From NCBI RefSeq assembly GCF_000818015.1, contig NZ_CP007511.1, forward strand, positions 1,908,001 through 1,972,000: a DNA stretch of 64,000 bases, given 5' to 3'. This document shows, piece by piece, positions 19,496-34,220 of this stretch. The notes under the pieces are model-generated. The model was not told the origin of the DNA, made no database searches, and worked only from the letters and a program-made list of their open reading frames with translations. Source of the stretch: Stutzerimonas balearica DSM 6083 (GTDB lineage Bacteria > Pseudomonadota > Gammaproteobacteria > Pseudomonadales > Pseudomonadaceae). Within the stretch, counting starts at the first letter, position 1; every line of letters begins with the position of its first letter. Both the position numbers and the translations under genes were made by a program.

Positions 19496-21127
19496 TCAGT
19501 CCGCCCGCGCCACGTGGCAGACGCTGATCGGCAGCTCGTGCCGCAGGGCGTATTCGATCCAGCGCTGCTGGTTGTCTTGCAGCCGGTCCCCGGGCCCCTT
19601 GACCTCGATCATGCGATAGCGTCGCTCGGCCGGCCAGAACTGCACCAGGTCCGGAAGCCCGGAGCGGTTGCTCCGCACATCGGTGAGCATGCGCTGGAAG
19701 ATCAGCTTGAGATGGTGCGGCGCGATGCATGTCAGCGCCTGCCCCAGCAGCTGTTCGCCGACTACGCCCCACGCCACGAAAGCGCTGTGGATGCCGGACT
19801 TCTCGCGATAGGTTCGCCAGATCCAGCTTCGATAGGCATCAGTGTCCAGACGCGCCAGGCATTGCCGGAAAAGCGCGGCTCGGCGCTGATAGAAGTCCGG
19901 CCGGTCCAGGTCCGCTGGCGCCCAGTGGAAGGGGTGGAAAAAGGCACCAGGTAGGGGGGCGAACAGGGCGTCCCAGCAGAGCAGACCGAACAGTGAGCCG
20001 AGCAGGGCGTTCTCCACGTAATGCACGGGCGCCTTAGGCTGGCTCAAGTGGTCGCGCACCGCTTGCTCGACGCGGATGCCGTCCAGGGCCAGCCTGAGAT
20101 CCAGCCGCTCGACGGTCGCACGTCGTTGGCGCGGCGCTGAAGCTCGACCCAGGCAGCGCTGCAGTCGGGGTACGATGCGCTGCAGGTGCTGCGCCTCCTG
20201 TTCGCTCTCCGGCGCGGCGGCCGCGCGCTCGGCAAGTTCGAGTGCCGCCTCGGGCTGATCGCAACGCTCGAGTACGCGGATGGCGCGTTCGCGCGCGCCC
20301 GCATAGGGGTTTTCGGTGTGAACACGCAAGGCTTCGGCCAACTCGCCCTGGCGCTCCAGTTGCTGGCCGACGCGCAGCAGCAGTTTGCCGCGCCGTGCTT
20401 CGAGCCAGGGATTGGTGAACGCCTCCCGCGGAATCGCTTCCAGCACGTCCGCCACTGGCTCGCCGCGCTCGAATGCCTCGCGACAGCGATGCAGATGCAG
20501 ATAGGCATCGATGTCCTCGCGGCGGTGAAAGGCGCGAAAAGCCGGGGAAAAATCCACCTGCTCGTAGCGATAGATGCCCAGGTCGGCGAGCACGAATTCA
20601 GACCAGTCCTGGCGTAGATTGCCAAAGAACATCAGTCGCAGGCGCTCGCACCAGTCGCCGATGCATAGCTGGAAGACGCGATCGCCAAGTGCCGGACACC
20701 AGTCGCCCAAGGCGCGCTCGCCTGTCAGCCTTTCGCCCAGATGGTCGAACAGCTCGCTCTTGCGCATCCCGCTCATGCCGGTCAGGGCGAAGGCGCGCAA
20801 GAGCTCTGTTTTGTTCAGCAAGGCGAACAGCTGTGCGCCGCTCAACAAGGGTGCGGTGTCGAGCCAGCCGAGCGCGGCCAGCGGATCGGCTGCGGCGTGT
20901 GGGCAGCCGATCTCGGCGTAGTCGAGCTTGCTGGCGCGAAACAGCTCGCCCTTGCGCATGACCATTCGCACCAGCAGGGCACGTGAAGCTTTCGGCAGGT
21001 CGGCAAAGGCCGCGACAAAGGCGCGCTCGGCCTCGTCCAGCAGGTCACCGTGGCGCTGGAACACCCAGTCGAGCACCTGCTGGAAGTTGTCGAGGTAATA
21101 GAACGGATTCGGTAGGGATGCGCGCAT
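19496..21127 (-). CDS. FAN1-type VRR-NUC structure-specific nuclease
   Basis: About 543 residues, close to the length of P. aeruginosa FAN1. It begins LPNPFYYLDNFQQVLDWV, has an SAP-like DNA-binding segment (TELLRAFALTGMSGMRKSELFDHL), helical TPR-like repeats, and a C-terminal VRR-NUC domain with the catalytic pattern SGLPDLVQFW...MIEVKGPGDRLQDNQQRW, that is D, E-x-K and Q. FAN1 enzymes cut 5' flaps and process interstrand cross-links. ATG 21127 is chosen as the first ATG before the conserved region. It is immediately followed by the helicase gene (two-base gap), so the pair is an operon. Confidence 0.88.
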   Translation of the reverse strand: MRASLPNPFYYLDNFQQVLDWVFQRHGDLLDEAERAFVAAFADLPKASRALLVRMVMRKGELFRASKLDYAEIGCPHAAADPLAALGWLDTAPLLSGAQLFALLNKTELLRAFALTGMSGMRKSELFDHLGERLTGERALGDWCPALGDRVFQLCIGDWCERLRLMFFGNLRQDWSEFVLADLGIYRYEQVDFSPAFRAFHRREDIDAYLHLHRCREAFERGEPVADVLEAIPREAFTNPWLEARRGKLLLRVGQQLERQGELAEALRVHTENPYAGARERAIRVLERCDQPEAALELAERAAAAPESEQEAQHLQRIVPRLQRCLGRASAPRQRRATVERLDLRLALDGIRVEQAVRDHLSQPKAPVHYVENALLGSLFGLLCWDALFAPLPGAFFHPFHWAPADLDRPDFYQRRAALFRQCLARLDTDAYRSWIWRTYREKSGIHSAFVAWGVVGEQLLGQALTCIAPHHLKLIFQRMLTDVRSNRSGLPDLVQFWPAERRYRMIEVKGPGDRLQDNQQRWIEYALRHELPISVCHVARAD

Positions 21128-21263
21128 GACACCGGGGACGCCAGGCCCCAACGACGACTGAATGGGGCTGGCTATTTATACAGGTCTCTGGCGCTTTGGC
21201 AATGCCCGGTCGATCAGCGGAGCAGTCGCTACCCCGATGCGTGAGCACCGGAGTAGCCGGGCC

Positions 21264-22652
21264 TCATACGGTCCGCGAGAAACGGCCTCGCTGTTCGCCA
21301 CCGAGGTAGGCGTCGAAGGCCATCGCCACGTTACGCATCATCAGCTGGCCCTGCGGCATGAGCTCCAGTGCCTGGTCGGTGATGCGCACCAGGCCGTCGG
21401 CGACATGCTCGTCGAGCTTGGCCAGCGAGTCGGCGAAGTACTCGGTGAAGTGGATACCGTGCCTCGCCTCGATCGCCGCGAAGTCGATCCGTCCATGGCA
21501 CATCAGCGCAACGATCACGTCGCGACGGATGCGGTCATCCTCGCTCAGCTGATAGCCGCGATGCACCGGCAGCAGGCCCTCGTTCAGGCGCGCGTAGTAC
21601 TGCGATAGCTCCTTGACGTTCTGGCTGTAGCTGTCGCCGACCTTGCCGATCGAAGAGATGCCCAGGCCGATGAGGTCGCAGTCGGCATGGGTCGAGTAGC
21701 CCTGGAAGTTGCGTTGCAGCGTGCCGTTGGCACGCGCCAGGGCCAGCTCGTCATCCGGCAGCGAGAAGTGGTCCATGCCGATATAGACGTACCCGGCGGC
21801 GGTCAGTCGGCGAATGGTCAGCTCGAGCAGCTCGAGCTTGCGCTCGGGCGGCGGCATGTCCTCGGGGCGGATGAGCTTCTGCGCGCGCACCAGCTCAGGC
21901 AGGTGTGCGTAGCTGTAGGCGGCAATGCGGTCCGGGCGCAGCGCGATGATCTTGTCCAGGGTCGTATCGAAGCTCTCCACCGTCTGCAGTGGCAAGCCGT
22001 AGATCAGGTCGACGCTGACCGACTTGAACTTGGCCGCGCGGGCGGCCTCGACCAGTTCGCGGGTCTGTTCCTCGCTCTGGATGCGGTTGACCGCCGCTTG
22101 CACTCGGGCGTCGAAATCCTGCACACCGAAGCTCAGACGGTTGAAGCCGAGTGCGCGCAATTCCTGGATCTGCTGCGGGCTGATGGTGCGCGGGTCGACC
22201 TCGAGGGAAAACTCGTGATCGTCGCTGTCGTCCATGTTGAACGCCTGGTGCAGCGTGGCCATCAGGTCGGCCAGCTGCTCGCTGCTCAGATAGGTCGGCG
22301 TGCCGCCGCCGAGGTGCAACTGGGTCAGTTTGCGCGAGCGGTCGAACAGGGCCGCCTGCATGGCAATCTCGCGCTTGAGGTAGTCGAGGTACTCGGCGGC
22401 CCGCTCGGTCTTGTGGGTGATGATCTTGTTGCAGGCGCAGTAGTAGCACAGGCTCTTGCAGAACGGGATGTGGATGTACACCGACAGCGGCTTGGGCGGC
22501 GTAGCCTCGTTGCTGGCGCGTGCGGCGTTGCGGTAATCATCGGCGGCGAAAGCCTGGTGAAACTGCGGGGCGGTCGGGTAGGACGTGTAGCGCGGGCCGG
22601 GGCGGTCGTACTTTTCAACCAGCGCGCGGTTGAACGTGGGTGTCTGGTCCAT
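21264..22652 (-). CDS. hemN: Oxygen-independent coproporphyrinogen III oxidase
   Basis: A 462-residue radical-SAM enzyme that decarboxylates coproporphyrinogen III to protoporphyrinogen IX without oxygen. The iron-sulfur motif is CKSLCYYCACNK near residue 64-75, preceded by YIHIPF. Further landmarks are LHLGGGTPTYLS, SLEVDPRT, RLSFGVQDF and YGLPLQT. Full length relative to E. coli HemN. A weak Anr/Fnr-like site lies about 106 bases upstream. Confidence 0.96.
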   Translation of the reverse strand: MDQTPTFNRALVEKYDRPGPRYTSYPTAPQFHQAFAADDYRNAARASNEATPPKPLSVYIHIPFCKSLCYYCACNKIITHKTERAAEYLDYLKREIAMQAALFDRSRKLTQLHLGGGTPTYLSSEQLADLMATLHQAFNMDDSDDHEFSLEVDPRTISPQQIQELRALGFNRLSFGVQDFDARVQAAVNRIQSEEQTRELVEAARAAKFKSVSVDLIYGLPLQTVESFDTTLDKIIALRPDRIAAYSYAHLPELVRAQKLIRPEDMPPPERKLELLELTIRRLTAAGYVYIGMDHFSLPDDELALARANGTLQRNFQGYSTHADCDLIGLGISSIGKVGDSYSQNVKELSQYYARLNEGLLPVHRGYQLSEDDRIRRDVIVALMCHGRIDFAAIEARHGIHFTEYFADSLAKLDEHVADGLVRITDQALELMPQGQLMMRNVAMAFDAYLGGEQRGRFSRTV

Positions 22653-22757
22653 GGAAGCGGTTCACCTTCGAATGCTCTTCTTAAAGGCGGCGCGGTGCAC
22701 GTAAGGCCGGCCGTTCGTCTAGGCGCGAATTATCACCGATCCGGCCGCATCGACCGA

Positions 22758-22771
22758 CTGTTTCAGATCAA
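22758..22771 (-). promoter_or_regulatory. Possible Anr/Fnr site upstream of hemN
   Basis: CTGTT-TCAG-ATCAA matches 8 of the 10 defined positions of the TTGAT-n4-ATCAA Anr/Fnr consensus. hemN is oxygen-regulated by Anr in P. aeruginosa, so a site here is expected; the match is imperfect and no -10 box was confirmed. Confidence 0.45.
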
Positions 22772-22825
22772 GAAGACCTGAGTTGGCGACCACCTGCAGT
22801 CCGGGTGGCCGCCAATCGCCTGGGC

Positions 22826-24451
22826 TCAGAGGCGGAACTGGCCGACCAGGCGCTTGAGCTCGGCGGCCAGCTGCACCAGTTCTTCGCTGATCTGCGAAGT
22901 CTGCGTGGCGTCGGCCGAGGTAGTGTCGGCGATCCGGCTGATGGTGGTGATGTTGCGGTTGATCTCTTCGGCGACCGCGCTCTGCTGCTCGGCGGCGGTG
23001 GCGATCTGCGTGTTCATCTCGTTGATCGTGCCCACCTCGTCGGCAATCGCGCCAAGGCTTTGCGCGGCGCGAGCCACGCAGTCCGAGCCGGAGCGCGCGC
23101 GCGATTGCGCGGCGACCATCGCCTGTACGGCATTGCCGACGCCCTGCTGCAGCTGCTCGATCATGTGCTGAATTTCTTCGGTCGACTTCTGCGTGCGCGA
23201 GGCCAGCGTGCGCACCTCGTCGGCGACCACGGCAAAGCCACGCCCCTGCTCGCCGGCGCGGGCCGCTTCGATGGCCGCGTTGAGGGCGAGCAGGTTGGTT
23301 TGTTCGGCGATGCCCTTGATCACGCCGACCACGGTGTCGATGCTGGCGCTGTCGGCTTCGAGCTGACGCACCACTTCGGCCGCCTTCTCGATGTCCTGGA
23401 TCAACGTGTCGATGCCATCGAGCGCCTCGCTCGCAACACGCACGCCGGCCTTGGATTCGTTGTCCGCGCCGGTCGATGCCGTGGCGGTCTGGCTGGCGTT
23501 GCGGGCGACTTCCTGCACCGTGGCGCTCATCTCGTTCATCGCCGAGGCGACCATGTCGGTCTCGCTGCGCTGTTCCATCACCGCGCCGAGGGTTTTCTCG
23601 GCCACGTTGGAAACCCGTCCCGAGACGTCGGTGAGCTGCTGGGTGACCGCCGCAACGGCCTCCAGGCTGCCGCGGAATTTGCCGATCATGCGATTGAAGG
23701 CCGTTGCCATGGCGCCGATTTCGTCGTGCGCGCCGACCGTCACGCTGCGGCTGAGGTCCTCGTCGCGGGTCATGGCTTCCATGGTGTGGCGCATGTCGGT
23801 GATGCGGCTGATGATCACCCGGCGCACGGTGTAGATCATCACCGCGACGCCGGCGAGCAGCAGGACCAGCTGTACGGCACCGAGCAGCTGCAGGTTGCGG
23901 TTGACCTGCTGGTCGAGTGCGTCGAGGTCGTAGGCGATGCGTACGGCGCCCATGACGCTGTCTTCCGGAACCTGATGGCAGCCCAGGCAGTTGGTGCCGC
24001 GATAGTCGCTGTGCGCAAGGATCGGGTTGATGACCGTCAGCACGCGGCGCCCGTCGTCCTGCTTGGTGACCTTGACGATGGCCTCGCCGGTCAAGGCTGC
24101 ACGATCCAGCGCATCGACCGGCGCCTGGTGATCGAAGCCGGGGCCAAAGGTCTTGATCACCGGCTCGCCGCGGATGATGCGGGCGTCGATCACGCCTGGG
24201 CGCGCCAGTGCCTTCTTACGCAGAACTTCGCGCTGGGCCATGGTGCCGGTCAGCATCATGGTGTTGATGCTGTCGAAATAGGAGTCTGCCGCGTCCTTGG
24301 TCTGTTGCTCGACGACCTGCAGCACGAGTTTCTTTTCGGCGTCGGCAGCAACGAACAGGGAGGCCGACATGATCAATACCAGCACCGCCAGCAGCGCCAG
24401 GTTGATCTTGGTTTGAACGGACATTTGCCGGGAAGCGGAGGTACTGGTCAT
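22826..24451 (-). CDS. Methyl-accepting chemotaxis protein with a c-type heme motif in the periplasmic sensor domain
   Basis: A 541-residue chemoreceptor: a transmembrane helix near 15-35, a periplasmic domain to about 190, a second helix ([19 protein letters not shown]), HAMP ([24 protein letters not shown]), and the cytoplasmic signalling coiled coil with the invariant hairpin tip ([20 protein letters not shown]). The sensor domain ends in CLGCH at about residues 155-159, a CxxCH heme c attachment site, followed by [16 protein letters not shown]. Heme-c chemoreceptors sense redox state or gases in other bacteria; the ligand here is inferred. The ATG at 24451 has AAGGA just upstream. Confidence 0.9.
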   Translation of the reverse strand: MTSTSASRQMSVQTKINLALLAVLVLIMSASLFVAADAEKKLVLQVVEQQTKDAADSYFDSINTMMLTGTMAQREVLRKKALARPGVIDARIIRGEPVIKTFGPGFDHQAPVDALDRAALTGEAIVKVTKQDDGRRVLTVINPILAHSDYRGTNCLGCHQVPEDSVMGAVRIAYDLDALDQQVNRNLQLLGAVQLVLLLAGVAVMIYTVRRVIISRITDMRHTMEAMTRDEDLSRSVTVGAHDEIGAMATAFNRMIGKFRGSLEAVAAVTQQLTDVSGRVSNVAEKTLGAVMEQRSETDMVASAMNEMSATVQEVARNASQTATASTGADNESKAGVRVASEALDGIDTLIQDIEKAAEVVRQLEADSASIDTVVGVIKGIAEQTNLLALNAAIEAARAGEQGRGFAVVADEVRTLASRTQKSTEEIQHMIEQLQQGVGNAVQAMVAAQSRARSGSDCVARAAQSLGAIADEVGTINEMNTQIATAAEQQSAVAEEINRNITTISRIADTTSADATQTSQISEELVQLAAELKRLVGQFRL

Positions 24452-24970
24452 GGTTTTCCTTGGGTCCACTGCTGCGGGCGTGTGATCCGGCCGCTCGACC
24501 TGTTCTTGTAATTCGACGATTCGGCGCGCAGGCGACAGAGCTTGCCTTGTTCGCCCAAGCTATCGGCGCAAAGTCCCTGATCTTTAGGAGGTTTTACGCC
24601 CATCCAAAGTTGGATGGTGGCGATATGATATTGAAGCACGCTCGCCAGGTAAGGGCGGCTTCGACCAATGGCCGACGCAAACGCGCTTGCCTTGATCCAG
24701 GTCAGCCGAGGCGGCGGTTTTCCGGCAAGGAGCAGTATTTTTTCGTAAGCGCGAGCGGCAGCATTTACAGCCGCCTGGACGGGACGTAGCTTTGCCGGCG
24801 CATCGGCGGGCATCGCCCTGGTGAGCCGGTCGGCTTGCGCCTGCGGGAGGGGCGCGAACCGGCGGGTGATTCGGTGGTCGTAGCCTCAGCGTCGGTTGCC
24901 TACGCGGGCTTCCGAAGTTGCTGCTTTTGCGGGCAGTGCACCAACTGGAACCTTTCTATCAAGGACTCTC
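24452..24970. other. Divergent intergenic region between the chemoreceptor gene and galU
   Basis: About 519 bases holding both promoters. A perfect inverted repeat occupies 24600-24617 (CCATCCAA-AG-TTGGATGG). The sequence AAAGTCCCTGATCTTTAGGAGG sits before it but I cannot assign it to a known riboswitch. An open minus-strand frame at 24448-24813 runs into the chemoreceptor start and has no recognisable product. Confidence 0.45.
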
Positions 24971-25807
24971 ATGATCAAGAAATGCCTTTTCCCCGCAGCC
25001 GGTTACGGCACGCGTTTCCTTCCCGCGACCAAAGCAATGCCCAAGGAAATGCTGCCGGTGGTCAACAAGCCGCTGATCCAGTACGGCGTCGAAGAAGCCC
25101 TGGCCGCCGGCCTCAAGGAGATCGCGATGGTCACCGGACGCGGCAAGCGCTCGCTCGAGGACCACTTCGACATCAGCTATGAGCTGGAACATCAGATCCG
25201 CAACACCGACAAGGAAAAGTACCTGGTCGGCATCCGCAAGCTGATCGATGAGTGCACCTTCTCCTACACCCGCCAGATCGAGATGAAGGGCCTGGGCCAC
25301 GCGATTCTCAGCGGGCGCCCGCTGATCGGTGACCAGCCGTTCGCCGTGGTACTGGCCGACGACCTGTGCATCAACCTCGGTGGCGACCCGGTGCTGGCGC
25401 AGATGGTCAAGCTGTACAACCAGTTCCGCTGCTCGATCGTGGCGATTCAGGAAGTCCCGCCGGAGGAAACCAGCAAGTATGGTGTGATCGCCGGCGAGAT
25501 GATTCGCGACGATATTTTCCGCGTCAGCCACATGGTCGAAAAACCCAAGCCGGAAGACGCGCCGTCGAACTTGGCGATCATCGGCCGCTACATCCTGACG
25601 CCCGATATCTTCGACCTGATCGAGCAGACCGAGCCGGGCAAGGGCGGCGAGATCCAGATCACCGACGCGCTGATGAAACAGGCCCAGGACGGCTGCGTGC
25701 TGGCCTACAAGTTCAAGGGGCAGCGTTTCGACTGCGGTAGCGCCGAGGGCTACATCGAAGCGACCAACTTCTGCTACGAGAACTTCTACCAGACCGGCAA
25801 GTTCTGA
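24971..25807 (+). CDS. galU: UTP-glucose-1-phosphate uridylyltransferase
   Basis: A 278-residue nucleotidyltransferase making UDP-glucose for envelope polysaccharides and trehalose/glycan metabolism. The N-terminal nucleotide-binding signature is [24 protein letters not shown] (split here: residues 7-30). Other landmarks are [29 protein letters not shown], and the active-site region [13 protein letters not shown] near the C-terminus. ATG 24971 matches the family start [11 protein letters not shown]. It is followed by a strong terminator. Confidence 0.96.
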   Translation: MIKKCLFPAAGYGTRFLPATKAMPKEMLPVVNKPLIQYGVEEALAAGLKEIAMVTGRGKRSLEDHFDISYELEHQIRNTDKEKYLVGIRKLIDECTFSYTRQIEMKGLGHAILSGRPLIGDQPFAVVLADDLCINLGGDPVLAQMVKLYNQFRCSIVAIQEVPPEETSKYGVIAGEMIRDDIFRVSHMVEKPKPEDAPSNLAIIGRYILTPDIFDLIEQTEPGKGGEIQITDALMKQAQDGCVLAYKFKGQRFDCGSAEGYIEATNFCYENFYQTGKF

Positions 25808-25835
25808 TCGCCTTGGCGATTTCTTGATCGATAAA

Positions 25836-25860
25836 GGGCTGCCGGCAGGCGGCCCTTTTT
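25836..25860 (+). terminator. Rho-independent terminator of galU
   Basis: An 8-base-pair stem, GGGCTGCC (25836-25843) and GGCGGCCC (25848-25855) with one G-U pair, loop GGCA, then five T. It abuts the stop of the convergent VOC gene; AAA on its left side may let it work in both directions. Confidence 0.85.
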
Positions 25861-26288
25861 CATTTTCCGACCGCTGCAAGCGCCTCGGCACCCGGCCCCA
25901 GCGGCTGGCCGTAGCTGAACTCGATGTAGTGGCCGGCCGGATCGCGCACGCCGCAGTAGTAGCCAACCGGGTAGGGCTCGTCGCGCGGTTCCCAGATCAG
26001 ACAGCCGGCTTCGCGGGCCAGGTCGGCGATCGCATCCACTTCCGCCCGGCTGGCCAGGGCAAAGCCGAAATGGCTGTAATCGTCCGCCGCCAACTGGCGG
26101 TCGGTGCCGCCGGGCATGATGACAAAAATGAACTCGCGTTCGCGGCCGGGTTCGGCCATCCAGACGATGCGCGAGCCCTTGCCCGCGCGCTCGTGGAATA
26201 CCTGCATCCCGCAGAAGCGCTGGTAGAAGGCGATGCAGGCGTCCAGGTCAGCGACGTGCAGGGCCAGATGGGTGAGGGTGGGGCGCAT
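25860..26288 (-). CDS. VOC-family (glyoxalase I/dioxygenase fold) protein
   Basis: A 142-residue vicinal-oxygen-chelate protein with two beta-alpha-beta-beta-beta modules. The first is [22 protein letters not shown] (residues 4-25) and the second ends in [14 protein letters not shown]. Metal-ligand candidates are the His in LALHV and the Glu in IEFSY. GGAGG lies eight bases before ATG 26288. It is divergent from gor by 54 bases. A glyoxalase-I role is possible but it could equally be a resistance or dioxygenase relative; the exact substrate is not readable. Confidence 0.82.
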   Translation of the reverse strand: MRPTLTHLALHVADLDACIAFYQRFCGMQVFHERAGKGSRIVWMAEPGREREFIFVIMPGGTDRQLAADDYSHFGFALASRAEVDAIADLAREAGCLIWEPRDEPYPVGYYCGVRDPAGHYIEFSYGQPLGPGAEALAAVGK

Positions 26289-26342
26289 GCGAGGGACCTC
26301 CATGGAGGGTATGCTTTCGGTTCTCAAAGGAGACAACGACTC

Positions 26343-27701
26343 ATGGCTTACGACTTCGATCTTTTTGTCATCGGTGCGGGCTCCGGTGGCGTGCGTGCGG
26401 CGCGCTTCGCAGCGGGCTACGGTGCCAGGGTGGCGGTGGCCGAAAGCCGCTATCTGGGCGGCACCTGCGTCAATGTCGGTTGCGTACCGAAGAAACTGCT
26501 GGTGTTCGGGGCTCACTATGCCGAAGACATCGGCCAGGCGCAGGGCTATGGCTGGACCATCGACGGCGCCACCTTCGACTGGTCGAGCCTGATCGCCAAC
26601 AAGGACCAGGAGATCCAGCGCCTCAACGGCATCTACCGTAACCTGCTGGTCGACGGTGGCGTGAGCCTGTTCGAAGCACATGCGCGCCTGGTCGATGCCC
26701 ATACCGTCGAGGTCGCCGGCCAGCGCTACAGCGCCGAGCACATCCTGGTGGCCACCGGTGGCTGGCCTTTCGTCCCCGAGATTCCCGGCCACGAGCATGC
26801 AATCACCTCCAATGAGGCGTTCTACCTGGAGCGACTGCCGCGCCGCGTGCTGGTCGTCGGCGGAGGCTACATCGCGGTCGAATTCGCCTCGATCTTCCAT
26901 GGCTGCGGCGCCGACACCAAGCTGCTCTATCGCGGCGAGCTGTTCCTGCGCGGTTTCGATGGTTCGCTACGCGATCACATCAAGGACGAGCTGATCAAGA
27001 AGGGAATGGACCTGCAGTTCAAGTCGGACATCGCCCGCATCGACAAGCTGGCCGATGGCAGCCTGCTGGCGACCTTGGAGGACGGTCGCACGCTGGAGGC
27101 CGACTGCATTTTCTATGCGACCGGCCGGCGGCCGATGCTCGACGGACTCGGGCTGGCCGAGCTGGGTATCGAACTCGACGAGCGTGGCTTCATCGCCGTC
27201 GACGAGGAATATCGGACGTCGGTGCCATCGGTGCTGGCCATCGGTGACGTCATCGGCCGGGTGCAACTGACACCGGTCGCCCTGGCCGAAGGCATGGCCG
27301 TCGCACGGCGGCTGTTCAAGCCGGAGGAATACCGCAAGGTCGATTACGCGTTGATTCCGACCGCGGTATTCAGCTTGCCGAACATGGCGACCGTTGGCCT
27401 GACCGAAGAGCAGGCGCGTGAGCGTGGCTACAAGGTCACTGTCTACGAGAGCCGTTTCCGCCCGATGAAACTGACCATGACGCAAAGCCTGGAGCGCAGC
27501 CTGATGAAGCTCGTGGTCGACGCCCAGACCGATCGTGTGCTCGGCTGCCATATGGTCGGGCCGGATGCCGGCGAGATCATGCAGGGGCTGGCTGTAGCGC
27601 TGAAGGCCGGAGCGACCAAGCGGGTGTTCGACGAAACGCTCGGGATCCACCCGACGGCGGCGGAGGAGTTCGTCACCATGCGCACGCCCGCGGCGATCTG
27701 A
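26343..27701 (+). CDS. gor: Glutathione-disulfide reductase
   Basis: A 452-residue FAD/NADPH disulfide oxidoreductase that regenerates reduced glutathione. The FAD fold is [13 protein letters not shown] (residues 9-21), the redox-active disulfide is [13 protein letters not shown], the NADPH fold is [12 protein letters not shown], a second FAD segment is SVLAIGDV, and the C-terminal catalytic motif is [20 protein letters not shown] precedes the ATG. It provides the reduced glutathione used by the glyoxalase system upstream. Confidence 0.95.
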   Translation: MAYDFDLFVIGAGSGGVRAARFAAGYGARVAVAESRYLGGTCVNVGCVPKKLLVFGAHYAEDIGQAQGYGWTIDGATFDWSSLIANKDQEIQRLNGIYRNLLVDGGVSLFEAHARLVDAHTVEVAGQRYSAEHILVATGGWPFVPEIPGHEHAITSNEAFYLERLPRRVLVVGGGYIAVEFASIFHGCGADTKLLYRGELFLRGFDGSLRDHIKDELIKKGMDLQFKSDIARIDKLADGSLLATLEDGRTLEADCIFYATGRRPMLDGLGLAELGIELDERGFIAVDEEYRTSVPSVLAIGDVIGRVQLTPVALAEGMAVARRLFKPEEYRKVDYALIPTAVFSLPNMATVGLTEEQARERGYKVTVYESRFRPMKLTMTQSLERSLMKLVVDAQTDRVLGCHMVGPDAGEIMQGLAVALKAGATKRVFDETLGIHPTAAEEFVTMRTPAAI

Positions 27702-27717
27702 GGCGAGCAGGTGCGAG

Positions 27718-27742
27718 GCGGGCCGCTGCCGGGGCGGCCCGC
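27718..27742. terminator. GC-rich hairpin between convergent gor and copper chaperone genes
   Basis: A perfect 9-base-pair stem, GCGGGCCGC (27718-27726) and GCGGCCCGC (27734-27742), with a seven-base loop. No long T run follows on either strand, so it may be a weak or bidirectional terminator; it sits exactly between the two convergent stops. Confidence 0.6.
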
Positions 27743-27751
27743 TCGCTTCCT

Positions 27752-28243
27752 TCAGTGATGGCTGTGAGCGCTGCCGGCCGGCGCGTTTTCCTGAATCGGC
27801 ACCTCGACGGTCTGCTCCCCGGCATGCTCGAATTTCAGCGTGACCGGGAACCGCTCGCCGGCCACCAGCGGCTGTTTCAGGCCGAACAGCATGACGTGAT
27901 AGCCGCCCGGCGCGAACGCGACGCTGCCGCCGGCGGGAACCTTGACCTCATCGACCTTCACCATGCGCATCACATCGCCTTCGTGCTTGTGCATATGCAA
28001 CTCGGCACGCTCGGCGCGCGGCGTCTGGGCACCGACCAGGCGATCATCGGCCTGCCCCTGGTTCTGCAACTGGAAGTACACCGCGCCGGTCGGAGCGCTG
28101 GGCGGCATCGCGCGCGACCAGGGCTGAGCGATGGTTATCGAACCCTGCATGGGATGACCGGCATGCGCGTGGGATTCATCGGCAGCCGAGGCGGTCAGGC
28201 AAACCGCGCTCAGCGCGCCGGCGGTCAGAAGGCGAAGCAGCAT
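27752..28243 (-). CDS. Periplasmic copper chaperone PCu(A)C
   Basis: A 163-residue exported protein with signal peptide MLLRLLTAGALSAVCLTASA. The copper-binding H(M)x10Mx21HxM pattern is visible: AELHMHKHEGDVMRM, then GGYHVMLFGL. His-rich ends (SHAHAGH near the N-terminus and SAHSHH at the C-terminus) may add copper ligands. PCu(A)C proteins deliver Cu(I) to cytochrome oxidase CuA/CuB sites. Confidence 0.92.
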   Translation of the reverse strand: MLLRLLTAGALSAVCLTASAADESHAHAGHPMQGSITIAQPWSRAMPPSAPTGAVYFQLQNQGQADDRLVGAQTPRAERAELHMHKHEGDVMRMVKVDEVKVPAGGSVAFAPGGYHVMLFGLKQPLVAGERFPVTLKFEHAGEQTVEVPIQENAPAGSAHSHH

Positions 28244-28342
28244 GAGAACACTCCCGGAAAGATCGAAGCGCGAACCATAGCATGCGTTCAGCGCACTGGC
28301 GTTGACCTGCCGCAGCTGGCCTCCAGCCCTCGAATGAGCTGT

Positions 28343-28510
28343 TCAGCCCGGCTGTGTCTCCTCGTCCGGATCGCTGACGCTCTGGTTGCCGTACGGTGTT
28401 CCGGGCTTGTAGTCATCCAGCTCGTCGGCACAGGGCACTTGCGGAATGTCGCCCGGTTTGTCGTGCAGCACCGGGTCAGGTTGCGGTACATCGGGCTTGG
28501 GGTGAGTCAT
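28343..28510 (-). CDS. Small proline/aspartate-rich protein, function unknown
   Basis: A 55-residue soluble protein starting MTHPKPDVPQPDPVLHDKPG and ending DPDEETQPG. It is rich in Pro and Asp and probably disordered. The ATG at 28510 has AAGGAG nine to ten bases upstream, which is the main support for a real gene. No transmembrane segment or family is recognised. Confidence 0.6.
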   Translation of the reverse strand: MTHPKPDVPQPDPVLHDKPGDIPQVPCADELDDYKPGTPYGNQSVSDPDEETQPG

Positions 28511-28761
28511 GCCGAAGGTCTCCTTCAAACTGGGCGAACTCCCGCAGTCTAGACGCTGCCCGGGGCAGCCGCCGGGTGTCGCCTGAAGCGCTCGCGCGCT
28601 CTGCGTCGCGCTGAACTTTCGCCACCTGACCGGCTCGGAATAAAGAGCCCGGACGATTGCCGGTCGGCCGGGCGCTCCATCGATCACGGATCCGCTTGCC
28701 AGCAGGAGGCGAGCGGGTCGGTGTGTCGTTCCGTCACGCCCAGCGCTTCAGGAGCCGTTCG

Positions 28762-30774
<2,013 letters not shown>

Positions 30775-30893
30775 ATTCTAGGATAAGAGCAAAAACGTAG
30801 ATTATTCAGTTAGATATGAAACCAACGTAAGACCGTTTATAGCCACTGAAATCGCGGTGGGAACGGCAGTGACGGCGAAAAAGGAACCGGAAC

Positions 30894-34212
<3,319 letters not shown>

Positions 34213-34220
<8 letters not shown>

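Noticed and set aside
22805..24511. Plus-strand frame across the chemoreceptor gene
   Set aside because: Shadow of a conserved signalling coiled coil; product is repetitive Gly/Val/Ala sequence.
24541..24640. Possible c-di-GMP or other riboswitch ahead of galU or the chemoreceptor gene
   Set aside because: Conserved riboswitch core elements were not found on either strand; only a simple palindrome is certain.
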